A stretch of 64,000 nucleotides of DNA from Bolinopsis microptera (taxonomy: Eukaryota; Ctenophora; Tentaculata; Lobata; Bolinopsidae): assembly GCF_026151205.1 (NCBI RefSeq), contig NC_087074.1, positions 16,691,962-16,755,961 of the forward strand, given 5' to 3'. Below, one piece after another: positions 51,844 through 62,849 of this stretch. A program made the translations under genes and the position numbers. A model generated the notes under the pieces. That model had not been told where the DNA came from and ran no database searches. It saw only the letters and a list, made by a program, of their open reading frames with translations. Every line of letters starts with the position of its first letter. Position 1 is the stretch's first letter.

Positions 51844-54011
51844 ATGTCAAGGCATCGCGCCCGAACCCCCGACTTCACAATCCAAAACGACCTCCAAAAT
51901 GAGCTGGAAGACCAGCCCCTGATTCCAGGTGGTCAGATCCAGCCCCCACGTGACCATTACAACCTGTCCTACCTTGCAATGGTGGTGTTCGGACTAGCAG
52001 CTCTGCTCCCCTGGAACATGTTCATCACAGCTACCAGCTACTTTGACAAGAAGTTCGAGAAGGGGTCCCCTTTCGTCCACAAACAGTTCGAGAACTTCAT
52101 CACAATCTTCTCGCAGATAACAAACGTAGCGTTTCTCTTTATCAACGTGTCCCTCCAGAACAGGTTCTCTGCCTTTGTCAGGATCATGGGTTCTCTGCTT
52201 GTCATGTGCCTTATGTTCGTCATGACAACCATTATGGTTAAAATAGACACCCACACCTGGGCGGATGGGTTTTTTGGTCTGACGCTGGTTACTGTCGTGT
52301 TGTTCAACGCTTGTGCTGGAGTTTTTCAGGGTGGTATCTTTGGATTGGCAGCTTCGTTCACTCCCAGACACATACAGGTGGGTCTTTTGTATTCCTGTTG
52401 TTAAAGTTTGATACTTCAATAATTACAAAACTCCTGTTACCCTGACAACCAAACCATTTTAAATAGTAATAAAGTCTAAAGATATAATACTTCTTTAAAC
52501 TGTTGTTAGTGTCCGTGTGTCGACTATGGAGTGTGACTGAATTCTGTTTCCAGGGTTTCATGACTGGCCAGGGCGTAGGTGGAATATTTGCTAGTGTAGC
52601 CAGTATCATATCTCTTGCAGTTACTAATGGTAAGCATGTTACTAATGGTTACTAATGGTAAGAATAGAGCTCAAATACAACTCTATTATGCAATGTGCAA
52701 TGTGCACGTGTCTACTTTGTTGAAGATAAATCATTAGTTTCTTGTTAAATCGGTGATTTATTCGTTTATTCGTCAGTTTTTCAAGTTTGATGACAAATGT
52801 ATTTATAAAAACATAAGTGCACACACACTACAATACTAACATAACCATTCTTACAGGCGAAGATCCTATTCAGAGCGGCTTTTACTACTTTCTAGCCGCT
52901 TCACTGGTGATAATTGTAGCACTGGTCATGTATCCCATCTTCCTTAACCTACCTATCTCTAAATTCTATCTTGATAGAGTTACGGACGAGGTAAACGTTT
53001 TAGAAGTTTTAAGTTTATTTGATTATTAAATTTATCACGAGCTAACGGTAGTTATTCAGATTCACGTGGCAATATTAATTTTACGAACGATTATTTTGTT
53101 CAAACCATCCTCGGTTATAAAGTAATAACATGTAATCTCGACTGGTTGGTCGTTGGTAAATGGACAATCGTTGACAGCTTACGTTAAATTATAATTGAGT
53201 GTGCAGCTTACACATTGCCAGCCTAAATAATGACTATGAATTGAACCGGAAAGAGACCATCCTACGACAAAATATTAAAATTTCAACTACAATTTTAAAA
53301 CTACCATTGGAGGAAATATTTTAATCCCTATTATATGATAATTGTTTGGTAGACAATTCGAGTATGTTTATATCTTTTTATTGATTATGAAATCTGGTCT
53401 GCACCCCTTAACATACTATTGTAAAATAGTATCTGAAACCCCATTATTTACAGTTGTCGCGGTCATTCAAAGCACCTACCGTCTCCTCATGGACCATCAT
53501 TAAGAAGATAAAATGGATGCTGTTCAGCGTGTGGGCCACATTCTGTGTCACTCTCACAGTATTCCCCGCTGTGATAGCCTCCATTAAGAGCGTATCAGCT
53601 GACAGCCCCCTGACAACCACCTACTTCACCCCAGTCACCTGCTTCCTTCTCTTCAACTTTGGGGACTTTGTGGGCCGGACTGTGGCCGGGTCCGTTCAGG
53701 TGCTGACCAGGAAGTGGCTGGTTATACTGACTATCACCAGGGTTATATTTATCCCCATGTTTGCCATGTGTAATTATCACCCTGACGAGAGAACTACAGC
53801 GGTGTGGTTTAACAATGATGCGTTCCCTATAGCGTTCATGACAGTGTTTTCCTTTTCTAACGGTTATTTAGCGTCCCTGGCCATGATGTACGGTCCTTCA
53901 CAGGTCCCTTCGGATCAACAGACTACCGCAGGGGCTTTCATGGCCTTTGGGTTAGGGCTTGGCCTTATGAGTGGGGCTTTCATGTCCTTTGCTCTTAACG
54001 CCGTATTGTGA
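51844..54011 (+). CDS. Equilibrative nucleoside transporter (ENT/SLC29 family)
   Basis: Four exons: 51844-52377, 52554-52629, 52857-52990, 53454-54011, giving 433 residues, close to the usual ENT length. ENTs carry nucleosides across membranes by facilitated diffusion through 11 transmembrane helices. Seen here: the TM1 signature LLPWNMFITATSYF (residues 54-67), the TM5 segment NACAGVFQGGIFGLAASF, the following MTGQGVGGIFASVASI, and C-terminal FGDFVGRTVAGSV and FSNGYLASLAMMYGP. Splice phases agree (0, 1, 0). A poly(A) signal is at 54267. A downstream duplicate of its terminal segment (54396-54707) could be spliced in. Confidence 0.93.
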
Positions 54012-54266
54012 GACGTTTGGGACTAGGATATTTTGATGGCTTAAATTGAATTCGTACCAATTGCTGGAATTTATAATTGACATTAAGTGAGGTATTGAGA
54101 AGAACTGACGTGCTCAGTAAACATTATCAAACCATCAGTTATTTGTTATAATTATGTTCCGTATAAATGAATGTTATAACGCTGTTGTTTTGTTTAAATG
54201 TGAGATTCCCTAATTTTCTCAGCTCGTATTGTTTTTCTTATCAAGAAGAAAATGATGATAATTATG

Positions 54267-54272
54267 AATAAA
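54267..54272 (+). terminator. Proximal poly(A) signal of the ENT gene
   Basis: AATAAA about 255 bases after the stop of the main isoform and before the alternative last exon. ATTAAA at 54814 could serve the longer transcript. Confidence 0.5.
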
Positions 54273-54395
54273 GAAATTTTAATTAACTGCTGCATATATT
54301 GTGATTTTGGTGTTAATGTTAAGCCCCTGTGGAATGTGGATGTTGTTTAGGACCAGATATTGCTATGATTTTACGAGAATGCCGTTAAATTACAG

Positions 54396-54707
54396 GTGTT
54401 CTCGCGGAAGCAGGTTGTAGCTCTGTCTGTCTCCCGTCTCCTCTTTATACCCCTCTATACCATGTGCCACTACGACCCCTCCCTCCGACACCTCAAACCT
54501 CCCATCCTCTTCTCCTCAGACATTTACCCCATCCTATTCACGACCTTCTTCTCCTTCTCTAACGGCTACCTTTCCTCCCTGGCCATGATGTACAGTCCTG
54601 GTTTAGTGAATAGTCCTGTGGAGCAGCTGGAAGTTGGGGCCTGGCAGAGCTTTATTAGCTCGGTGGGGTGCTTGTGCGGCTCCCTTGCTGCTGTAGCTGT
54701 CACGTGA
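54396..54707 (+). CDS. Duplicated ENT terminal exon, candidate alternative C-terminus
   Basis: After a TTACAG acceptor, 103 codons (VFSRKQVVALSVSRLLFIPL...) closely resemble the last ~100 residues of ENT exon 4 (VLTRKWLVILTITRVIFIPM...), including FSFSNGYLxSLAMMY. The homology begins exactly where exon 4 carries CAG|GTGCTG (53699/53700). Splicing from that in-exon donor to 54396 is phase 0 and would replace the final helices. The frame is intact and has its own stop and ATTAAA. It could instead be leftover from a gene duplication. Confidence 0.6.
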   Translation: MFSRKQVVALSVSRLLFIPLYTMCHYDPSLRHLKPPILFSSDIYPILFTTFFSFSNGYLSSLAMMYSPGLVNSPVEQLEVGAWQSFISSVGCLCGSLAAVAVT

Positions 54708-54819
54708 CGTGGTGTGATGACGTCACGTGATATGGTGACGTCACGTGATATGGAATTATTATGTGACGTTGCGTGACATCGTTATGTGATGATAGTTGAA
54801 TGTTGTTAATTTTATTAAA

Positions 54820-56290
54820 GATGTTGCATGTTAAACTGGAAAACGCTTCTTAGTTTAATCGGCAAGTATGTGAATCTTGGCAGCCAGTGTAGATTGCTCC
54901 ACATTTCAGCGCTTTTACGTTTTATTTTTGGAGTTGTTAATGTTCATGATTAGGTGCGGAACACTGTTAAGTATTCGTTGAACACTATTCAAGCTAATAC
55001 AAGTACAATTATACTATTATACAAATATGGGACATATTTATGCTAAATTTAATAGCTAGCGTTAGTCTGATATTTCCTTGTTATTGGTGTTTATCTGTAT
55101 TATCTCCGTAATTTAGCTTATGACAAGAGATATTGATATAGAAATTACAATAAATTTTTTGAAGGAAAGATTAGACTTGGGCGTTGTTTTTAACTATCCC
55201 TTGTTTAGAACTTTGATTTAATAATGGTGTTTATACTCTACTCTAGTCATATTTTATCGGTTTTTGTTTCATGATTTGTGGGTTATTGTTTTGTAGAGGT
55301 ATGTTTTGTTATGATTCGGTTCGGTTAAATATTAGACATCATTTGAAATAGTTGTTTAGTATTGTGATTGTGGGAGGGGGGGGGGGGGGCAGTAGTACTA
55401 TTAGTAAAATGTATTTATCTTGTTTTTCTCTAAATAAGAGCTAATTGAACTTTGTTTTAGATCATTCTTTCAGTGTTATTGATATATAGACCGTCACTCC
55501 CCCATTCTTGGAAGGAATAATCCAACACAAATAAATAAGTTGTTTTTTACGTGAACTGCTATCACATGTAAATCTAGATTAAATGCAGTTAATAATTAAT
55601 ATTATGGAAGAATAAAGATTAATCAACGCCTTTTTGATATTTCACGATATCTGTCGTGGTCCCATATAAATTGATTTATTTATTGTATTTCACAGTTAAT
55701 TTTAACATCAGGCAGTTGTTTTCTATCAATAAAAAGATTTTTTTCAAATGTTTATTACTGATTTGCCACTGCTCATATAATCACCGGTTGATTTGAATTG
55801 CAAAGAACTTAATATTAAATTGAATTTCATTTGTAATAAAAGTGTGTTTAATGGAGTTTATTACTGGTACTCTGGTAGAAAGGTGGCGCATATCCTTTCT
55901 TGACACGTGAGAGTGATTCGCGAATTTAGTTAGTTGTAGCCCGGAGCTAATTGGATAATCAATGTTACGTCATCACGTGTCATGAGAGATATGCTTCGCC
56001 TCCCAACTATTCGTCAACTGCCGCACATGATAGATAAACTATGATAAATTTATGTACATTGTACAATGTGCTGTTCTAATTTCAAATGTTCTGCAAATAG
56101 GTATGTGTTTATTTGCTTCTACTCTAGTGCTTCGCTTGACTGTTCACAGTGGACATTAATTCCACTTTAACAATAACATTGCAAGAGAAGTAAAGTCACA
56201 CTCAAAGCCTCTTGAAACATGAAAAAAACGTATCAACAAAACTGTCTATCAAAAGGAGATTACATTAAAATGGTACTCTCTTTTACATCA
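54820..56290. other. Non-coding interval
   Basis: About 1.5 kb without supported exons. A poly-G tract is at 55376-55389. Several AATAAA-like hexamers occur but cannot be tied to a gene. Confidence 0.4.
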
Positions 56291-56293
56291 CTA

Positions 56294-57239
56294 ACGGGTG
56301 ATGAATAAAAAATGGGACTACATGTTTTTTAGCCCTCAGATTCCACCTGAACAAAATTTTGATATTTTACCACAACCACCAGGCAGTTACTCTGAACGAT
56401 ACTCGAACAGTTTCCACCCCCATTTGATAAAATTGGTTGATCTTTGTCCCCGATAATGGTCTCGAACTAGGGGAGGGGTCCTATAAAAACTTTACAGTAA
56501 AGCTCTGTTCACAGAAGTCGCCTCACAGGTAGTTAAAGCTTCCATACCAAAAAATATTTAGCAGAGAGTATGCCGAATGTTATGCTTAAGACGAGGGTTC
56601 AACACCCATCAGCGTAGCTAAAACCAGTAAGAAGATATTTGAGCTCAAAACCACCTGAGGGGTAAAATTTTACCGTGTGAAAGATCGAGGCTAGGTCATC
56701 TATCGGCTTTAGCATGGTCTATAATGGTACCACGTAAAAATCAAAGTGCTTGAAGCCTTGCCAGGTGTTGTTCCTACAAGAAAATATCCCCAAAGGGTGG
56801 AAGGTGGTTCGTTAGGATGGGGCTAGATCGTATTTTTCTGGGAAAACCACATCTTTATTTGCCATAAGGGCCAATTTCGTCCCAAAAGTTATCGACCAAA
56901 GTAAATTTTGACAATCTCAACCCATAGAGGACTTCTTTAGAGTCCTGGCAACACATGTACATGCCCGGAATATGGCTTACAAGCATACATGGGCCTTAGG
57001 GCACAAAAGAAGAGACTGCGCCAACACAATTTTAGGCCCAACTGTACAGACGGATTTTTGAGCTTGATGAAAGAAGCCCTCCTGAACCAATCAAAATGGG
57101 CTCATGGGCGCTTGTCATTGACCATACTCGTTCAAAATTGCCCGTTTTACAACGCTGTTTCATTGGTTTGAACCAAAAATAGTTTTATCGACACTAAAAA
57201 GACCCTTGAAAAAAGTCCCATTTTTTAGTCATCACCCGT
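56294..57239. mobile_element. Tc1/mariner-like element with TA flanks
   Basis: Inverted ends of about 26 bp start ACGGGTGATGA at 56294, with the inverse ATCACCCGT ending at 57239. TA lies on both sides (56292-56293, 57240-57241). No transposase recognised in the 946-bp interior. It sits at the edge of the ACATCACT array, as if inserted in a TA of that repeat. Confidence 0.75.
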
Positions 57240-57241
57240 TA

Positions 57242-57573
57242 TACATCATTATTCACTATACATCACTATACATCACTATTCACTTTACATCACAATTCAC
57301 TTTACATCACTATACATCACTATTCACTATACATCACTATACATCATTATTCACTATACATCACTATACATCACTATACATCACTATACATCACTATACA
57401 TCACTATACATCACTATTCACTATACATCACTATACATCACTATTCACCATACATCACTATTCACTATACATCACTATTCACTTTACATCACTATTCACT
57501 TTACATCACTATACATCACTATACATCACTATACATCACTATACATCACTATTCACTATACATCACTTTACAT
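57242..57573. repeat. ACATCACTAT / TCACTATTCACT minisatellite
   Basis: Tandem 10-bp TACATCACTA units mixed with CATTCACTA variants over about 330 bp. Gives a spurious long open frame of His-Tyr-Thr-Ser repeats. Confidence 0.9.
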
Positions 57574-57927
57574 CTTACTATATATAAAGCGAGACGATAT
57601 ATATGGTTCCGTGCCATTTTACTGACACCACAGCATCAACTTTAACGCGACTTTCCGTAAAAACCGTAAAAGATATACAACTGAAACTTTTTTGATTGGA
57701 TCAAATGCTTTAATGGCCTCCAAATCAGTATGAAAAAATAAAAAATAGGCCAAGAAATAGGAGTTTTAGAGCCCAAAATTTGGACCCCCAAGTGGTGTCA
57801 AAAACGCGAATTAAATAGGTAATAATTATTTTAGTCTCTTGAGTCTTGACACCATTTTAGGGTTATACGGGTTCCTGCTAGTATGTATAATAAACAAGCG
57901 TTATGTACAGGAATAGAGGAATGTAAG

Positions 57928-60213
57928 ATGGCTGAGCTGAATTTAACAGATTTGTGTGATGGCAGCGGAAACATCATCGTTGAGAAACTTGTGGACAGAT
58001 TTTATGAAAACGGCATCCTTTTGTTCAAAGACCCGAGGTGCCGATACTCAGAATTGTGCAGTTATTTATAGTACTTACATATCGTAATGAATTGTAGTGT
58101 TGCTCGTAAGTTACATGTCTGCTGGCAATCCTTTTTTAATTGTAGGTCAGTGGTTTGTTATCCTTCTCGTCAAATCTTATCATTACGTATAATTATTGCG
58201 TGTTTTACTTACGACACTCAACCCTTCGACACCTTCGTCAGTAACGTAGGGCTATTCCACTAAAAATACCGCATCCTAAATGATAACGTTACGTAAAAAT
58301 CCACAAGCTAAAACATAATTATATGTTCTCGTCAGGTTAAAAGGGTTCGTGAGTGCTCTCTCAGTCTCCCCAGACAACAGAATCAACGGCCAACACCACA
58401 GTCTGGTCTCCAAAAACCTCCGTAGTACAGTACCTCCAGAGGAGTTTACTCAACTTATCAACGGGTACGCAGTAGTTAAACAAGTGCTGAGGGGTGACCT
58501 GGTAGTCCAGGATTGGGCCTCATTCAAGGAGGACCTGATATCAGCGTACGAGTCTCTGAGTGACGATAATTCGGGCCAGATAACAACTTATATCCCGGGT
58601 CTGTCCAGCTATGACATAGACAAGTGGTCTGTCTCCTTCTGTTCCATAGATGGTCAGGTTCTGGCTCTGGGGGACTACAAGGACCCCTTTACTCTCCAGT
58701 CTGTCACTAAACCTATTCTTTACGGTATAACATGCGATGAAGTCGGCTCTGATACTGTGCATAAGTATGTGGGGAAGGAACCGAGTGGGTTCGGGTTCAA
58801 TAAGATTAAACTCGGATACGAAGAAATCCCTCACAATCCTCTCATCAACATAGGAGCGATCACGGTATCCAGTCTGGTCCGTCCTGACGACCCCATATCA
58901 GAGAGGTTCGAATCTTGCTATGCAAAGTACAAGCAGCTTGCTTCCGGCATCAACCCCAACGGTATTTCCTTCAACAACGTAGTGTATCTATCAGAGAAAC
59001 AAAACGGACACAGAAACTACGCGATAGGTCATTATCTGCTGAACAAGGGATGTATTAACGCCTCCTCCACTGGTCGACTGATGGAGGTACTGGAGCTGTA
59101 CTTCCAGCTGTGCTCTATCGAGGTGGATACTAGGTCCGTGTGTACGATGGGGGCTACACTGGCTAATGGGGGACGGAATGTGTTTACTGGTTTGTTTAAT
59201 TTTATTCTAATTTATTAATAGTTTAATGTTATAGTTTATGCTACTGCTTGTTTATGGTTATGTTTGAGTTGTTTATTGTTGCATTTTATCAAGGGAGCTC
59301 ATTATTAGATTTTCTCCTGCTAATCCCGTGGGGTTTTTACTAAACCGGATCTTTCGAGACAGTTGGCCAATATATTTAGCATATTATATACGGTGCTAGT
59401 TAATTCAATCTTACGATTAAATTACATATTCTTAATTCTTATTCATGTTTTACTAGGCTTTGGGCGAGCGCCGGGCTTTGGCTCTTAATTGGCGCTTGCT
59501 GGTGGTTCGCGAATAAGATATATCATATGAATCATTTATTTAAATATTTTATGTTTGTAAAAAATATCTGACAATTTCCAACGTACTCGTCTGTTTCAGG
59601 AAAACAGGTGTTGACTACATCAACAGTACAGAACACGTTATCTCTCATGTACTCTTGTGGAATGTATGACTATTCTGGGGAGTGGTCCTTCGAGTTTGGG
59701 CTGCCTGCTAAATCAGGCGTTTCTGGTTCGTTATTATTGCACTCTAGCTCTATCTACCTTCTTTTAGTTATGTTCGTTGTTCAGTAATCAATCTAGCTTG
59801 ATATTTTCTCAACAGTGCAGTAGGAACGTGGTTCATATGTTATTATTTAAATTGAACTCACCTCTCCCCTTGCAGGTGTTATAATGGCGGTGCTACCCAA
59901 CCTTGGTAGCATAGCAATGTGGTCTCCACCTCTCGACAACTACGGTAACAGTGTGCGCGGACTTGGCTTTACACGCAACCTCCTCAACCGCTTCAAGACC
60001 TATTCAAAACCAGACACTGACAGCCAGTCTGTGTTCCATCCGTTCAGTTCAAAACGAGCTACTTTTACCAAACACCACAGCTTGGTTACCTCAGTGGGAG
60101 CTAATAGGAAGCTACATACGGCAGTTCCTCCGAGAAGGGATATGCACACTATGGCTAGGCTGGCAGTGGCCGGAGGAAGGCTGGTTGGCTCTGTCGCCAG
60201 GCGGGTTAGGTAA
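57928..60213 (+). CDS. GLS: Glutaminase (GLS family), short form without ankyrin repeats
   Basis: Exons 57928-58037, 58336-59189, 59600-59725 and 59876-60213 give 475 residues; an in-frame ATG at 57883 would add 15. The enzyme hydrolyses glutamine to glutamate and ammonia. Active-site residues of the serine-dependent glutaminase fold are present: Y122, catalytic S159-x-x-K162 (QSVTKP), N209, E257, N264, Y270, Y344 and the GLPAKSGV loop. Exon 1 ends at AG|GTGCCG; joining there gives DPR-LKG, matching the family. The C-terminus is a basic tail, with no ankyrin repeats. No mitochondrial presequence is visible, so either it is cytosolic or a 5' exon is missing. Confidence 0.92.
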
Positions 60214-61486
60214 AGAGAAGGTAGAACTGGGCCATGATCTGTTGTAAACACTGGGAGTATGGAACTCATGGAAGAGGGGCATGTTCATCATGTTATACTT
60301 ATAGAACTTACCAGACCTTTATATTAATACGGGCTATTTGTGGGTTTAAATACTGTGTAATATACTGTAATGTTGATGCATGATGCTATTTATAGATCTG
60401 CTGTTTTAGCTAATGGGTATTTGAGGCCCTTACAGGAGCTCTATCAAAATGGTTTTAATGATGTTTTACAGTTTGACTTTAGCTGAGACGATCCTATAAT
60501 TGGTATAGGATTGAACAAACTTACTGTTGAACGATTCCATTATTTGGTCGAATTTTTTTAGGCCACCGTGACCGTGGTCCAATTATGGTTGCATTTTTGT
60601 CACAATAAGAATTGAGCACATATTTCAAGTCAGGATACCCATAATTTATAATCGATATTATTTATATTATTCTACTTTAAATAATATTATTTATAATGAG
60701 TTATTTCATGAACTCATTTTATCGAACATTGCTATCTAGCAAACATTCAATTGTAGAATGAACTTTAATCGTTCGTTCATAACCTTATGTTATGTTTACT
60801 GAGGTCGTGTAACGTTAGCCTTTGGTTAAATACTATAATAATCTTTATGACAAATCTCCTATTTATGTATGATATTTCTCATATAACTGTTTATACTCAC
60901 TCCCTTCATCATGTATTTAAAAACGATTTGCCTTGAATTTCTGATGTTTTCTATTATATTTCATTATGTTTAGTTATATAAATTATTTATTTATGGACGT
61001 TTTATCATGCATCGATAGAAAGTGCAAGTAGTACATTAAGTTCATCTCATGTGTAGTAAATTATTGATATAGTTTTAGATTTAATTTCGAATAATATTTG
61101 TTGAATAAAAAAGTTTTTTGAAATTTTTACTGCCAAAAGAGCAAATCGATAACAAATTGCAAGTTTTAAGATTTCATTTAAAGAAGTTTACTTTTGTACA
61201 CTTAAAGCGCTAATGTTATATTTTTAGTTGAATAATTAATATGGCTAAAGTTTGAAATTAAGTTCATGTTATTATAGATCTTATTACTTTCCTTTTATTG
61301 ATATCTATCGAACTCAAAAAATCTGCAACATGAAATTGAGCTGGATATTGAAATTAAATTCAAGAAAAATCATAATTCAACAGATTTTTCCAATCTAACA
61401 TTAGTTATGAAGATACAAATTCAGTAAGTTTAACAACACTAACTCCACCCAGAAACTGCAACATGACCCCATAACAACAACATATC
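60214..61486. other. GLS 3' region and DCAF11 upstream region
   Basis: AT-rich, no exon supported. An AATAAA at 61104-61109 is a possible distal poly(A) signal for GLS. The last few hundred bases probably contain the DCAF11 promoter. Confidence 0.4.
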
Positions 61487-62806
61487 ATGAACACTAAACC
61501 ACGGAACATAATCCGGGAGCTAGAGGAGCGTAAATACCAGACAGTAGCAAACTACCCCTCCGGTAAAATAGTCCCCCACCTGCTTCCCACTAACTTCTCC
61601 ATCCTAGACAGATACGGACAGGATGTGTACTGTGGGGAGTTCTCCAAAGACGGCCGGCACTTCATGTGTGCGTGCAAGTCCGGTGAGATATCGGTATATA
61701 AAGTGGGCCACAAGTCCATGGACATCCTCAAGACATACGCTTGCCGGGACATCCAGTGGAGTATTATTGACTGTAAGTTGAGTCCTGACAGCAGGTTTAT
61801 AGCGTACAGTTCGTGGAGTGGAAATGTTCATCTTCTTCCCTTCCAGAGCAGTCCAAATAGCTCCAAGAAGAACACTGAGATGTACCTGAGTCTCTCTGAT
61901 CACCAGTCCTACTACTCAGCTTTCTGTGCGTTTGGTGTTTCTTTCTCTGCTGACAGCCGCGAGCTGATTGCCGGAACTAATGATGGGAGGGCGATTATAT
62001 ACGATCTTCAAACTGGAGTCAAGGCAGTTTCTATCGATAATGCTCATATAGCAGATTTAAGTGCCATTACTTTTTCTAATCAAACAAATCACATAATATA
62101 CTCCGCTGCAGATGATGGCATCCTGAAAATCTGGGATCGCAGAATTTTGAGTGAAAGTCATCCCGAGCCTATCTCTGTATTTGTAGGACACCGACATGGT
62201 ATAACATGGTTGGACTCTAAGGGGGATTTCAGGAACATAATAACAAACAGCAAGGACCAAACAATAAAGCTGTGGGACACAAGACGTCCTTCTAAGTTGA
62301 GCGACTTGAAACATGCTCAGAAAGTAGTGCGCACCAACTCCCAGTTGTGGGATTACCGTCAGGTGCGGCCCAGTCTGCGTATAGACCAGTATCACACTTA
62401 CGTGGACAAGAAACGGTCCCAGTTCGACCCCATAGATGTGGACGACAGTGTCCAAACCTACACAGGCCACACTGTCTCCTACACTCTTATCCGAGCTAGG
62501 TTCTCCCCTGCTTTCTCCACTTTACAGAAATACATATACTCCGGGAGCTCCACCGGCCAGCTGTTCATCTGGGATATATTGAGCGGGGATGTGGTTCACA
62601 AGAGCAAGCAGGGACCAGGGGAGTGCCACAATAGTATTGTGAGAGATGTGTCCTGGCACCCGTACGAGCCCATGATCATGACGTCATCTCTGGATCACAC
62701 TCTGGGATGCACTCAGTACAGGGACGTTAAGTTGGACTGTGACCGACGGGACTCACCCGGCCGGTATGAGGATGAGTACATGGATGAGGGGAATTACTGG
62801 CTGTGA
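61487..62806 (+). CDS. DCAF11: DCAF11/WDR23-like WD40 substrate receptor of CUL4-DDB1
   Basis: 439 residues in a single exon. DCAF11 recruits substrates (Nrf-type factors in other animals) to the CUL4-DDB1 ubiquitin ligase. WD40 repeats are visible through HLLPTNFSILDRYGQDVYCG, RDIQWSIIDCKLSPDSRF, GTNDGRAIIYDL, SAADDGILKIWDRR, ITNSKDQTIKLWDTRR, IYSGSSTGQLFIWD and IVRDVSWHPYEPMI. WDRR (216-219), WDTR (263-266) and WDYR (288-291) fit DDB1-binding WDxR boxes. An upstream ATG is followed at once by a stop, supporting this start. The low-complexity N-terminus of vertebrate DCAF11 is absent. AATAAA at 62840 follows. Confidence 0.9.
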   Translation: MNTKPRNIIRELEERKYQTVANYPSGKIVPHLLPTNFSILDRYGQDVYCGEFSKDGRHFMCACKSGEISVYKVGHKSMDILKTYACRDIQWSIIDCKLSPDSRFIAYSSWSGNVHLLPFQSSPNSSKKNTEMYLSLSDHQSYYSAFCAFGVSFSADSRELIAGTNDGRAIIYDLQTGVKAVSIDNAHIADLSAITFSNQTNHIIYSAADDGILKIWDRRILSESHPEPISVFVGHRHGITWLDSKGDFRNIITNSKDQTIKLWDTRRPSKLSDLKHAQKVVRTNSQLWDYRQVRPSLRIDQYHTYVDKKRSQFDPIDVDDSVQTYTGHTVSYTLIRARFSPAFSTLQKYIYSGSSTGQLFIWDILSGDVVHKSKQGPGECHNSIVRDVSWHPYEPMIMTSSLDHTLGCTQYRDVKLDCDRRDSPGRYEDEYMDEGNYWL

Positions 62807-62839
62807 GAGAGTTGGTTTAAATTAAATCGTTTGGAAGGA

Positions 62840-62845
62840 AATAAA
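62840..62845 (+). terminator. Poly(A) signal of DCAF11
   Basis: AATAAA 34 bases after the stop codon, giving a very short 3' untranslated region if used. Confidence 0.55.
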
Positions 62846-62849
62846 GTAC

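Noticed and set aside
51994-52419. Minus-strand ORF of 141 codons
   Set aside because: Antisense to the first ENT exon, which has clear family homology.
57206-57625. 139-codon His-Tyr-Thr-Ser repeat frame
   Set aside because: Translation of the ACATCACT array only.
62057-62470. Minus-strand ORF of 137 codons
   Set aside because: Antisense shadow of DCAF11.
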